Shown here: in pieces, positions 25,443 through 33,303 of the stretch | Layout of the letters: each line of letters opens with the position of its first letter | Numbering within the stretch: the first letter of the stretch is position 1 | Assembly: GCF_002813455.1 (NCBI RefSeq) | Contig: NZ_PHHE01000001.1 | Span: 930,001 to 994,000 of the forward strand | DNA from: Pseudomonas baetica | GTDB lineage: Bacteria > Pseudomonadota > Gammaproteobacteria > Pseudomonadales > Pseudomonadaceae | DNA: 64,000 bases | Reading direction: 5' to 3' | Notes under the pieces: generated by a model | Databases searched by the model: none | Seen by the model: the letters and a program-made list of their open reading frames with translations, nothing else | Told to the model about the DNA's origin: nothing | Program-made: the position numbers and the translations under genes

Positions 25443-27548
25443 CTACCCCACCTGATCCAGATCGAAGTTGGTAGTTGGGCCGCCACCGCTTGCGCTCCAC
25501 CATTGTCCTGCCTGCTCGTTGTAGGTGGCCCGCATTCGCTGGGTAAGCTCCTGCAGGTCTTTGGGCATGGCATCGTCGTTGGAGGGTTTTGGCAACGGCA
25601 TGCGGACTTTCCACAGCTGGCCACCGGCCTGGAAGGAAAACATTTGCCCCTTGGGCAAACTGACGATGTGCGCAGGCTCGATCAGCGGCACACTGGTGCT
25701 GCTGACACGGTCCTGTGAGGACGAGGTGAAGTCCGTGTTGGCCTCTGGATCGGAGGTGTCGGTGGCACCCGACACCAGGGTTCTGGTTAGCACGTTGACC
25801 TTGGGCAGCTGCTGGGTGAGCAGCTCCGCGGTGGCGGTTTCGCGCACGCGGAGCATCTGCAGAGTATTGAAGTTGCCGATGACCTGGCCTGCCTTGGCTC
25901 TGTTGCCGATGCGCGCTTCAATATCGCTGAGGGTCTGGGTGTAGGCGGTGACCTGGATGCCAGCGCCACCGCCCTTGTTGATCAGCGGAATGAACTCATC
26001 GCCCATCAGCTCGTTGAATTCATCGGCGTGGAGGTTGATCGGTAATTTGTCACTGTTGTTACCCGATGGGGGCAGGCCATGGTCGATGCCGTGTTTGTAG
26101 ATGTGTCCGGCGACCGAGACCAAGTCGGCGAACATGGAGTTGCCCACAGCGGCGGCCACCTCGGCGTCGGTCAGCGCATCCAGACCGACGTAGACGATGC
26201 CGCGTTTTCGGATGATCTGCATCCAGTCGAAGATTGGCCGTGGGTCATCCAGATCGGTGTAGTTGGGAGCCAGTAACTGGGCGGTCTTGCCGGTGGTGAG
26301 TTTCTCCAGCAGCGGTAGTAGTGAGGCGACGATTTTGTCGAAGTAGGTGCGGTCATACCGCACCGCTGAACGCAGTCCGTCCATTACCGGATCAAATACC
26401 CGCTTCACCGCCAGGTACTGCTCGATGGCCACCACACGCTTTTCGCGTCCCACCATATGCCGGGGAATGTTCTTCTCGGTGAGCTTGCCTTCAAGCTGGA
26501 CGATCACTTCCCACGCTTTCGGGTCGGACTTGGCGAAAAACTGCTGGGCGTATTCGATGAACAGTGCGTCGATGTTGACCACATGTCGCTGGATCTGCAG
26601 GTAGTCCGGACGTCGGCCCAGCTCGATCAGTGCGCGGGCGATGATGTTGACGAAACGCCAGGCGAACTCACGGAAGGCCGCAGAGTTACCTTCACCACTG
26701 AGCTGCCCAGCAATACGAGACGCCACCTCAGAAATGCGTCCGAAACGTCCCACGGCGTTGTAGCGGGCAGAGATTTCTGGCCACCCCAGATGGAAGACAT
26801 AAAACTCCTTCTCCCGACCGGCGCGTTTGGCTTCGACATACATGCGCTTGAGCAGGTCGGCATCGCCCTTCGGATCGAAGACAATCACTACCTCGTGTTC
26901 CACACGGTGTATGTCCTGGGTGATGTACACCTCGGCGAGTCGCGTCTTGCCGACGCGGGTCGTGCCGAGCACCAGGGTGTGTCCGACTCTTTCGCCCAGC
27001 GGCAGACTGACTAGCGTTTCGTCGGGCTCGACCCCATGCAACAGCGGCGAGCCGCCTACCGGGGGTAAAGGGCGCAACGGATTGAAGGCACTGTTCCAGG
27101 CGGTGACACGCGCCAGTGTCGAGAGGGGAAACGGTGCATGCTCCAGGCGCCGTTCGAGTCCACGGGCCAGGCGGTAACAGGTCGGTTGGTCGACATAGTG
27201 GGCGACCGCCGGATCCTGGGCCTCGACCAAACGTTGGGTGTGCAGGCGGGTCCAGCGAAAGCCGCGGCCCATGAAAAGACGCTTGCGGCTGACCGGAATC
27301 TGCCGGCTGGTCAGTTGGTAGCGAGGCAGCCGGCGGATATTGCGCCGATAACGCAGCACCTCCCAGGCTTGTCGCAGGCGGATCAGGCCGAACAGGGCAT
27401 AGGCCAGTGCTGCAACCAGTCCGATCTCGGGTGACAGGGCCACAGCCCAGGGCGAGTACACGCACAACACCGCGGCAGCGATGCAGATCGCTACGGTGTA
27501 CAGCTCCACCGCTGGCCGGAGCTTGGACTCCATCGCATGCTCGGCCAT
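25443..27548 (-). CDS. traD: TraD coupling protein (TIGR03743, VirD4-like)
   Basis: The coupling ATPase delivers the relaxase-DNA complex to the channel. The 701-residue protein has two N-terminal membrane helices (about 15-32 and 40-58), Walker A GTTRVGKT at 195-202, a conserved VIVFDPKGD at 221-229 and Walker B-like NLHADEFNEL in the C-terminal half. The tail beyond about 640 is variable. It is translated 9 bp after the PFL_4695-type gene and before the truncated TIGR03747-type gene. The start at 27548 is followed by another Met five residues later that is also possible. Confidence 0.93.
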   Translation of the reverse strand: MAEHAMESKLRPAVELYTVAICIAAAVLCVYSPWAVALSPEIGLVAALAYALFGLIRLRQAWEVLRYRRNIRRLPRYQLTSRQIPVSRKRLFMGRGFRWTRLHTQRLVEAQDPAVAHYVDQPTCYRLARGLERRLEHAPFPLSTLARVTAWNSAFNPLRPLPPVGGSPLLHGVEPDETLVSLPLGERVGHTLVLGTTRVGKTRLAEVYITQDIHRVEHEVVIVFDPKGDADLLKRMYVEAKRAGREKEFYVFHLGWPEISARYNAVGRFGRISEVASRIAGQLSGEGNSAAFREFAWRFVNIIARALIELGRRPDYLQIQRHVVNIDALFIEYAQQFFAKSDPKAWEVIVQLEGKLTEKNIPRHMVGREKRVVAIEQYLAVKRVFDPVMDGLRSAVRYDRTYFDKIVASLLPLLEKLTTGKTAQLLAPNYTDLDDPRPIFDWMQIIRKRGIVYVGLDALTDAEVAAAVGNSMFADLVSVAGHIYKHGIDHGLPPSGNNSDKLPINLHADEFNELMGDEFIPLINKGGGAGIQVTAYTQTLSDIEARIGNRAKAGQVIGNFNTLQMLRVRETATAELLTQQLPKVNVLTRTLVSGATDTSDPEANTDFTSSSQDRVSSTSVPLIEPAHIVSLPKGQMFSFQAGGQLWKVRMPLPKPSNDDAMPKDLQELTQRMRATYNEQAGQWWSASGGGPTTNFDLDQVG

Positions 27549-27557
27549 GACCTGGAC

Positions 27558-28073
27558 TCACTGTTCCAGTGAGGTGGCAGTGATCAAGACGGGGTAATGC
27601 TCGATCTGCAGGCGAGTGGCGATGTCGTTACCGTTGACCGGCAGGATGGTGATGCCGGGAGCCGCTGCTCGAATTCGGGCCAACGCTTCGGTATCGGCCA
27701 CTTCGACGGCGAGGCCGGCCGCGCCCATTTCGTGTAGTTCAGCCGCGCGTTGACGCAGCCAAGCCAGCGACTGGGGATCGTCGCCCACCAGAAAGAAGGG
27801 TCGCAAGCCAGGCATGTCCAAGGCGCGAGACGTGATCTGGCCGGGACTCAAGTGAGAGCTGCGGACGGGCAGTATCCAGGCCTCATCGGCAAACGTGGAC
27901 AGGTCCGCATGCATGACCCGATCAGGCTGGGTCTTGTTGTTTATAGGCGGCCTGGAAACTTGAAAATGGGGCCGGGTGAAGTTGTTAGGCTGATCCCCAG
28001 CTACGGTTGGTTCCGGCTGGGCGAAAGGTGCCAAGAGCAGGATGAAATAGCAGGTAAGGGATATTCGCTTCAT
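27558..28073 (-). CDS. ICE protein, PFL_4695 family (TIGR03765)
   Basis: The 171-residue protein has a signal peptide (about 1-25) and the family core RALDMPGLRPFFLVGDDPQSLAWLRQRAAEL. It is probably periplasmic. It overlaps the transglycosylase gene by 4 bp and precedes traD. The exact role is unknown; the fold looks thioredoxin- or receiver-like only in a general way. Confidence 0.85.
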   Translation of the reverse strand: MKRISLTCYFILLLAPFAQPEPTVAGDQPNNFTRPHFQVSRPPINNKTQPDRVMHADLSTFADEAWILPVRSSHLSPGQITSRALDMPGLRPFFLVGDDPQSLAWLRQRAAELHEMGAAGLAVEVADTEALARIRAAAPGITILPVNGNDIATRLQIEHYPVLITATSLEQ

Positions 28074-28627
28074 GGTGGTGTGCCCTGTTTGAAGGAGGCC
28101 ATCAGTCGTTCAAGTTGCCGGGAAAAACCTGCACGGTAACGTGCGGCCGGCGTTCCTCCTGCCGGGCGGTGATAGCGGCCGGCAGCTGACACCCAATCAC
28201 CGGTAGCGGCGTGATGCTCCTGCAACAGCGCGGCGGTCACGGCGAGATTTCGGTAGGGATCAAGGGCTTCGCAGGGGGTGGAATAACGTTGTCCGTGGTA
28301 ACCCAGGTTGATTTGGCCGAGTCCGGCATCGACCCGCTTGGCGTCATGTCGGGCGAGGGCCTGAAGCAAAGCGTGACAGGCGGCCTGGCGAGTGGCGAAG
28401 CGGTAGGATGTTCCAGCGATGTTCAGGGTCCAAGGCCAGGGCAGCAGTCGACCACGGACGCGGATACCGCTCTCCTGCAGGGCAATCGCAAACAGCACCG
28501 TAGAAGGGATGTCGGCGTCATGCGCCGCCAGTTGGTAGGCTGGCGGCGGAAGCTCCTCGGCCTGAGCCGCCAGCATCGCCAACATCGCCAACATCAGCGC
28601 AATACCACTCAGTCGAGGCGTTGCCAT
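28070..28627 (-). CDS. Lytic transglycosylase, SLT family (VirB1-like)
   Basis: The 185-residue exported enzyme locally opens peptidoglycan so that the conjugation channel can pass. After a signal peptide (cleavage near AAQAEE) comes the SLT domain with catalytic Glu in ALQESG (E52), GLGQINLGYH at about 101-110 and the closing AAGRYHRPAG. It overlaps both neighbours, placing it in the PilL-to-TraD operon. Confidence 0.9.
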   Translation of the reverse strand: MATPRLSGIALMLAMLAMLAAQAEELPPPAYQLAAHDADIPSTVLFAIALQESGIRVRGRLLPWPWTLNIAGTSYRFATRQAACHALLQALARHDAKRVDAGLGQINLGYHGQRYSTPCEALDPYRNLAVTAALLQEHHAATGDWVSAAGRYHRPAGGTPAARYRAGFSRQLERLMASFKQGTPP

Positions 28628-29328
28628 TGGCTGTTCACCTGTTGAAATGTGGCGGGCAATGGCCCCGGAGCACCCAGGCTGAACCAGCGACCACGGTCAT
28701 GGTTCAGGGTGATCTGCCGGCGTTGAACCTTGGTCGGATCGATGTCCGCTTGCCGAGCCCAGCTACGGACGCGTTCATCCTCGCCTTGGCTGCCCACCAA
28801 GTAGATATCGAACGCCGTGTCGCTGCTTTGCAGACTCTGTGCTTTGGCGGTGCACGCTGGGCAGTGGTCCTCCACAAACAGGGCCTGGCGCGGCACGACC
28901 GATGAGCTGGCAGGGGACGGGGATGCCATGCCCTGGATCGGCAGCAGCCCGGGAAACAGCTTGGCCCAGGCCGCGGTGTAAGCATTTTGGTAGGCCAACT
29001 CGCGCTCGGCGCGTTTGGCTTCCAGCGCTACCTGCAATTCGGCATAGCGCTGGCGCTCTTGGTCGGTCTGGGCCTCGACCCCAAGTGCGGTCAACGGATC
29101 GAGGTTTGGGCTCCAGAAGCCGCGTGGGCCGGCTTGGATCTGTTCGAAGCGCGTCCACTCCTGCTCCGTCAGCCCCCAGCTCGCCGCCTGTTCAGAGTCA
29201 GAGCGCCCCAGAGGGGCGGACAGCGGGTCCTGGATACTTGACTGTGTCGTGACGGGGTTGCCCATGGCCGCGCCCGTGGTCAGTAGCGAAGCGAGACAGA
29301 CGACGGCGGGCAGTAGCGCTCTGTTCAT
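28609..29328 (-). CDS. ICE thioredoxin-like protein, PFL_4693 family (TIGR03759)
   Basis: The 239-residue periplasmic protein has a signal peptide (about 1-23), a helical middle rich in Ala/Glu (about 85-120) and a C-terminal thioredoxin-like domain with CPAC at 156-159. This redox motif suggests a disulfide role for the Cys-rich mating proteins, which is inference. Its 3' end overlaps the transglycosylase start by 19 bp. Confidence 0.87.
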   Translation of the reverse strand: MNRALLPAVVCLASLLTTGAAMGNPVTTQSSIQDPLSAPLGRSDSEQAASWGLTEQEWTRFEQIQAGPRGFWSPNLDPLTALGVEAQTDQERQRYAELQVALEAKRAERELAYQNAYTAAWAKLFPGLLPIQGMASPSPASSSVVPRQALFVEDHCPACTAKAQSLQSSDTAFDIYLVGSQGEDERVRSWARQADIDPTKVQRRQITLNHDRGRWFSLGAPGPLPATFQQVNSQWQRLD

Positions 29329-29337
29329 GATCGCTTC

Positions 29338-30009
29338 TCAAGGGATTTGCACGGTCTGGTCTGGCTGAGCGGCCACCGCGAAGATGGCTGAGTTCGGTTC
29401 CAGCACTTTCAGCTGCCAAGTTCCGAGCTGCTCGCCGCTATGCAGCAGCCGAACATCCATGAGAGAGCGACTGTCATGAGGCGCGACCGCCAGAAAGCGC
29501 TCACCCCCGCGGGACTCGACACTCAACACCGAGAACGGTGGCGACAGCCGGGCGGGTTTGGGGCGAGCGGTCTTTTTCGGTTTGGTTGCGGAAGGCGTCG
29601 ACGGTGGGGGGGAAGGCTGAGCCTTGAGGTCCAGGAGCTGCTGCTCGACGTGCTCAAGGCGTGCGCGCAGCGCTGTCAGGTCTTCCTGGGTGGCGCGGGC
29701 TGCGAGACCATCGCGCAGTTCCTGTATCTCTTGCGCCCACTGATCCAACATCGGATCGAGGGTATTGGCCTGTTGCTCACCAGTATCGACCATCTGCTTC
29801 ATGTCTTTCAGCGCGTACTGAAGCTTCTCCTGGGCGTCCTTGAGGGCGCTTGAATCACGTTGCAGGGTGTGCAGGGTTTGTCGGTATTGGGTGTTCGTGC
29901 TCTGTAGTTCGGCCACGCGCTGATACTGGTTATACAAACCACCGCACAGACCGGCGGCCGTCAAGCAAAGTAGCCCGACAATGAGGGTTTGAAACGTCGA
30001 GGCCTTCAT
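29338..30009 (-). CDS. Coiled-coil membrane-anchored ICE protein
   Basis: The 223-residue protein has an N-terminal membrane anchor (about 8-27), a long coiled coil (about 30-130), a Pro/Lys-rich linker and a C-terminal beta domain (FSVLSVESRGGERFLAVAP, then WQLKVLEPNSAIFAV). The last part resembles small secretin-partner or pilus-alignment domains. It overlaps the pilL-type gene by 4 bp and is conserved at this place in related ICEs. No enzymatic motif is seen. Confidence 0.75.
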   Translation of the reverse strand: MKASTFQTLIVGLLCLTAAGLCGGLYNQYQRVAELQSTNTQYRQTLHTLQRDSSALKDAQEKLQYALKDMKQMVDTGEQQANTLDPMLDQWAQEIQELRDGLAARATQEDLTALRARLEHVEQQLLDLKAQPSPPPSTPSATKPKKTARPKPARLSPPFSVLSVESRGGERFLAVAPHDSRSLMDVRLLHSGEQLGTWQLKVLEPNSAIFAVAAQPDQTVQIP

Positions 30010-30548
30010 GAGCGTGCCTCCGACTGATGGGACGAGCCTGGTGTGGCCCGCACGATGCCGACATCAGCCTTCTGTTGTTCGAAGCAGACCGAACGGCCGA
30101 CTTCATCGGTCGTAAGTTGCCAGGCGGGGCCAGCCAGCACTTGTAGCGCGCTGCGCAAAGGGATTGGCCCAAGCCGGTAATGGGCCGCGGGCAGGGGCCG
30201 AGTAAAGAGAATCCTCACCGACGCGGTAACGAGGCAGAGCGAATAGCCCGAGCGCTGCAGTACGTAGTGCATCGCATCCTGCACGGAAGGGCTCAGGCTG
30301 GACGGAATGTTCACTTCAATGATTTGGGCAAGAAGATCGCGTTGTTCCGTGGTGGGCTCGGTGCTGACCAGCGTATAGCGGCCATAACGAAGTTCTGCCG
30401 GATGGCTTTCTTCGGCTTTGCCCCTCGAGTGCTGGGCCTGATTGGAGCCACTGCCGATTTCTGGTTGGGTCGGCAATGGGGTGGGGATTTGCGCGGTGCA
30501 GGCGCTCAACAAACCCAGCAGGCAGACAGGCGTGAAAAAACGCTCCAT
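30006..30548 (-). CDS. pilL: PilL-like ICE lipoprotein (TIGR03748)
   Basis: The 180-residue protein has a lipobox (LLSAC, Cys17) and the PilL N-terminal core RYGRYTLVSTEPTTEQRDLLAQ, MHYVLQRSGYSLC and PAAHYRLGPIPLRSALQVLAG. It probably sits in the outer membrane as part of the conjugative pilus machinery. It is the first gene of the 30.5-24.7 kb operon. Its Shine-Dalgarno lies inside a perfect inverted repeat just upstream. Confidence 0.88.
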   Translation of the reverse strand: MERFFTPVCLLGLLSACTAQIPTPLPTQPEIGSGSNQAQHSRGKAEESHPAELRYGRYTLVSTEPTTEQRDLLAQIIEVNIPSSLSPSVQDAMHYVLQRSGYSLCLVTASVRILFTRPLPAAHYRLGPIPLRSALQVLAGPAWQLTTDEVGRSVCFEQQKADVGIVRATPGSSHQSEARS

Positions 30549-30555
30549 GGATGAA

Positions 30556-30593
30556 ACCTCATGTCAGATTCAGTGCAGAACCTGACATGAGGT
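30556..30593 (-). promoter_or_regulatory. Inverted repeat covering the pilL ribosome-binding site
   Basis: Perfect 12-bp arms, ACCTCATGTCAG and CTGACATGAGGT, are separated by 14 nt. In the minus-strand mRNA the second arm contains GAGGT, the only good Shine-Dalgarno for the pilL start at 30548. If folded, it would hide the ribosome site of the first gene of the operon. As DNA it could instead be a repressor operator. It has no proper T-run to serve as a terminator. Confidence 0.6.
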
Positions 30594-30654
30594 GAAGGAG
30601 CGATTCAGTGAGAAAGTTGATTCAAGGCGGGTCGTGTTAAAGCCGAACACGTTG

Positions 30655-31401
30655 TTACTCATCGAAAATGGCGAGCCCATCCAAGACGGTAGCGTCGGGG
30701 TCGAAGATCAACAATCGCACATCCGCCAATGCCGCCAAATACAGTACGTTGACCAAGGCTTCCGGTGTGCCTGCGTCGAGTTGTTCTTGTCTCAAGCTTG
30801 AATAACGTTTGCCCTCAATGTTCAGCACGTTTTCGTCCGTCCATGGTGTGCCGATCAGTTTGCAACCGATGCCGCAGCAATCCGGCAACGTGAAAAGCTC
30901 GAACAAGAGGCCAGTTTGTCTCGGCGCGGAGTGACTGACCCACCCTTCCAGATAGAACATCGCTTCTTCAGGAAGGTGGGCGGTACTGATTTCCCAGGCT
31001 CGACTGTAGTGTCCCGTTTCGAAGCGCAAGCGGTGGACCATGGCTTGGGCTTCTTCCAGGGAGTATAGGTCGCCGACGTGATGCCGCTCGTTGAACATTT
31101 GGCCAATCACGGCGTAGATCACTTGGCGCACCAGCCCGGTGGATTGGCAGCGTTCATCCAACTCATCCGGAATGGATTGGCCTTCGCTGATCAAGGCGAA
31201 ATCGTCATTGAACAGGCAGGGGAACAGTTGCAGTTCATCGTCGGGCAGATGGGCCTGTGAGTCGTGCACGGGTCGAAAGCAGGGAGGGCAGTCGTCTTCG
31301 TAGGTGATCAGTAGCAGTCGTTCGATATGAAGGTTGTCGTAGCCGCGAGCAAATGGGTTGGAGGCTGCCGGTAGGGTTGGGGCTTGGAGTGTGGGGTTCA
31401 T
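30655..31401 (-). CDS. Hypothetical ICE accessory protein, 248 aa
   Basis: This soluble, acidic protein has conserved-looking stretches EISTAHLPEEAMFYLEGWV and GIGCKLIGTPWTDENVLNIEGKRY, and ends in LIFDPDATVLDGLAIFDE. These recall the DUF5983-type proteins of Pseudomonas genomic islands, but I am not certain. The ATG at 31401 is preferred (GGAG upstream); ten further codons are open but overlap the terminator hairpin of radC. It follows radC and may be expressed independently. Confidence 0.6.
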   Translation of the reverse strand: MNPTLQAPTLPAASNPFARGYDNLHIERLLLITYEDDCPPCFRPVHDSQAHLPDDELQLFPCLFNDDFALISEGQSIPDELDERCQSTGLVRQVIYAVIGQMFNERHHVGDLYSLEEAQAMVHRLRFETGHYSRAWEISTAHLPEEAMFYLEGWVSHSAPRQTGLLFELFTLPDCCGIGCKLIGTPWTDENVLNIEGKRYSSLRQEQLDAGTPEALVNVLYLAALADVRLLIFDPDATVLDGLAIFDE

Positions 31402-31430
31402 GAGGGGGAGCTCCAGGATGAAAATGAACA

Positions 31431-31448
31431 AGGCGCCCGAAGGCGCCT
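31431..31448 (-). terminator. Intrinsic terminator after radC
   Basis: A perfect 7-bp stem (AGGCGCC with GGCGCCT) and a 4-nt loop lie 8 nt after the radC stop; on the minus strand it is followed by TTGTTCATTTT. Confidence 0.65.
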
Positions 31449-31455
31449 GTGAGGG

Positions 31456-31950
31456 TTAAAGCCAGCCATATTCGGCAAGGGAGAGAGGACGGCCTTCGCC
31501 CACGATGAAGTGATCCAGCACGTGCACTTCGATCAAGGCCAAGGTCTCCTTCAACCGTGCGGTCAAGACGCGATCCGCCTGGCTGGGTTCCGTACAACCT
31601 GAGGGGTGGTTGTGTACAAAAATGGCCGCCGCAGCGTTATGCACGAGGGAACGCTTAACGACTTGGCGGGGGTAAACGCTGGCGCCATCAATGCTGCCGT
31701 GAAAGAGGACTTTGAATGCCAGCACCCGGTGCCTGGCATCGAGAAAGATCACACCGAAGACTTCATGCTCTTGTTGCGCAAGGTGCAGTTTTAGGTATGA
31801 GGCCACAGTGTCAGGTGACGTCAGGATAGGGCCGCGGGCGAACAGCCGACGATCCAGAATATGCAGCGCTTCGTCGATCAGCTGGTTTTCTTGGACAATG
31901 CGATCAGCCTCGAAATCCGAGGTCTCAATCAGTGTGAGTTGGGTGCTCAT
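31456..31950 (-). CDS. radC: RadC-like JAB/MPN-domain protein
   Basis: The 164-residue protein carries the RadC JAB domain with metal site [16 protein letters not shown] and ends in [20 protein letters not shown]. Mobile-element RadC proteins lack the helix-hairpin-helix part of chromosomal RadC, as here, and their role (recipient DNA protection or repair) is unproven. The ATG at 31950 has GGAGG upstream; the 53-codon extension before it covers the structured leader. It is transcribed behind DUF3577 and the 85-residue gene, in the region following candidate oriT copy B. Confidence 0.9.
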   Translation of the reverse strand: MSTQLTLIETSDFEADRIVQENQLIDEALHILDRRLFARGPILTSPDTVASYLKLHLAQQEHEVFGVIFLDARHRVLAFKVLFHGSIDGASVYPRQVVKRSLVHNAAAAIFVHNHPSGCTEPSQADRVLTARLKETLALIEVHVLDHFIVGEGRPLSLAEYGWL

Positions 31951-32016
31951 GGTGGTACCTCCGAAGGGAACAATCAGGGGTACACACCCGAGGGGAGTGG
32001 TAATCCCCAAGGTGGG
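31951..32016 (-). promoter_or_regulatory. Structured 5' leader, copy 4 (before radC)
   Basis: On the minus strand CCC, 5 nt, GGGG, 9 nt, CCCC, 2 nt, GGG is followed by a spacer and GGAGG. It has the same nested pairing as the leaders before the ArdC-like, 109-residue and DUF3577 genes, although the loop sequences differ. Confidence 0.5.
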
Positions 32017-32051
32017 TGTGGAGTCGTGGGCGTTAGACGATGGCGCGCTGT

Positions 32052-32309
32052 TTACAGCCGAGTGAATCGGTGGCGTTGACCGTACAAGGGCGAACCACAA
32101 CCATCGCAAGGCAATGGAGAAAAGGCTCTTATTCCCCAGCCAGCTTCGGTATCGAAGTCGGCACTGATGGGCATCAAGCGAACCAGCCCACGGTGTATCG
32201 CGGCGATGCGTTGTTCGACCTCATCCTGCGAGTGATAAAGCGATAACGTGCTGTAGTCCTCGTAAGCCGCAGCGAACAGGCAGTCGTCGCAAAGCCAGAA
32301 GGATTCCAT
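32052..32309 (-). CDS. Small Cys-containing ICE protein, 85 aa
   Basis: The 85-residue protein begins [18 protein letters not shown] and has a second Cys pair ([10 protein letters not shown]) near the C-terminus, so two CxxC pairs could bind zinc. The segment between ([10 protein letters not shown]...) is acidic and helical. The start at 32309 has AAGGAACC upstream. It lies between the DUF3577 terminator and radC and is common in related islands, but I cannot name a function. Confidence 0.65.
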   Translation of the reverse strand: MESFWLCDDCLFAAAYEDYSTLSLYHSQDEVEQRIAAIHRGLVRLMPISADFDTEAGWGIRAFSPLPCDGCGSPLYGQRHRFTRL

Positions 32310-32330
32310 GATGGTTCCTTTGTGCGGATT

Positions 32331-32358
32331 GAAGAAAAGGCGCTCTAGGGAGCGCCTT
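32331..32358 (-). terminator. Intrinsic terminator after the DUF3577 gene
   Basis: A perfect 8-bp stem (AAGGCGCT with AGCGCCTT) around a 6-nt loop is followed on the minus strand by TTCTTC. It lies just beyond the DUF3577 stop at 32381. Confidence 0.75.
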
Positions 32359-32380
32359 GATGAGGAACATCGTGGATTGT

Positions 32381-32962
32381 TCAGGCGGACTGAACGGTAC
32401 GGGTGGCGTCACGGTGGGCCGTACGGTGAGTGGGTGGAGATTCAGGTTCGACCCGAGCCTCTGTTGGGTTTTCGGGCTCCTCAGCTTCGGCATCAGCCGA
32501 AGTTGGGGATGGCTCACCGTTTGGCGCTTGCTCAGCAGGTGCTGTTGCTTCCTGCCTGGCGGGCGCTTTGTACTCGAACGTGCCGTTGACCTTGATCCAG
32601 TCGATGAACAGCAAACGACCTTTCAGGCTGGCGCCCGGTTGGCCTTGTTTATCGCCTTTCTCGTAGAGAAACGGATCGATCCACAGGTCGCCGATACGGA
32701 ACGACAGCAAGACCTTTTTCTCGGCGTTGACGGCGTCCATATAGAGACGAATCAAGCGTTCAGCTTCACCCCCAGCGACTTTGCAGTCGAAGCGGGTGTA
32801 CTCGACCGCATCGGTGGCACCGTGCAGGGCTGCGATATCGCAGGCCATGAACGGCTGGCCGCGGCGGACTTGGACTTCACGAACACGGTTGAGGTAGCCG
32901 ATACCGACGGTGTGCAGATTGAAGTAAGTGGTCGCTTCTTGGGATTGGTTGGCGTGGGCCAT
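32381..32962 (-). CDS. DUF3577 family protein (STY4534-like)
   Basis: The 193-residue protein begins MAHANQSQEATTYFNLHTVGIGYLNRVREV, the signature start of DUF3577 proteins found in SPI-7 and ICEclc-type islands. The first two-thirds form the conserved domain; the C-terminal third is Pro/Glu/Ala-rich and probably disordered. The name-bearing family has no known activity. It is the first gene after candidate oriT copy B and has its own structured leader and terminator, so it can be expressed as a single-gene unit. Confidence 0.88.
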   Translation of the reverse strand: MAHANQSQEATTYFNLHTVGIGYLNRVREVQVRRGQPFMACDIAALHGATDAVEYTRFDCKVAGGEAERLIRLYMDAVNAEKKVLLSFRIGDLWIDPFLYEKGDKQGQPGASLKGRLLFIDWIKVNGTFEYKAPARQEATAPAEQAPNGEPSPTSADAEAEEPENPTEARVEPESPPTHRTAHRDATRTVQSA

Positions 32963-33036
32963 GGTGGTTCTCCTGTTTCAAGGGAAAACGGCGACGCACA
33001 GCCCCTGGCGGGGAAGTGAGCCCCCGTCAGGATGGG
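32963..33036 (-). promoter_or_regulatory. Structured 5' leader, copy 3 (before the DUF3577 gene)
   Basis: On the minus strand CCC, 8 nt, GGGG, 8 nt, CCCC, 4 nt, GGG is followed by GCCGTTTTC and the AGGAG ribosome site. The pairing plan matches the other three leaders; the CCGTTTTC-like segment is shared with copies 1 and 2. Confidence 0.55.
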
Positions 33037-33157
33037 TAAGGTGAAGGCGAGCGATGAACGACTCGGCACCGGCAAGCCGATGACGATCAGAACGATGCGT
33101 CTGGGGAAATAGCGGTGCAGCAGAGGAGCGTCTGCGGTGGTGATCCGCAGGCATGGG

Positions 33158-33303
33158 GTAGTGGGCATTCATCACCGCTGAAGCGGTAACCGCGCGAGCT
33201 TCCGAACGCTGATCGCACTTGGGTAAACCACCACGAACGTGGCGTAGCCTTGAAGGTTCTGGCTACCTGGGCTGTCAACGACAGCGAACCACGCCCTTTG
33301 TAT
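33158..33303. other. Candidate origin of transfer, copy B
   Basis: This is the second copy of the element at 4121-4270, in the same orientation. It keeps the 29-bp block (33243-33271) with the GTAGCC/GGCTAC hairpin, the CCGAACGCT-ATCGCACTTGGG stretch, and a GCTGTC/GACAGC hairpin whose sequence differs from copy A while pairing is kept. It lies upstream of DUF3577, the 85-residue gene and radC. The dual origin of ICEclc is the obvious precedent; the assignment here is inference from similarity between the copies and from position. Confidence 0.55.
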
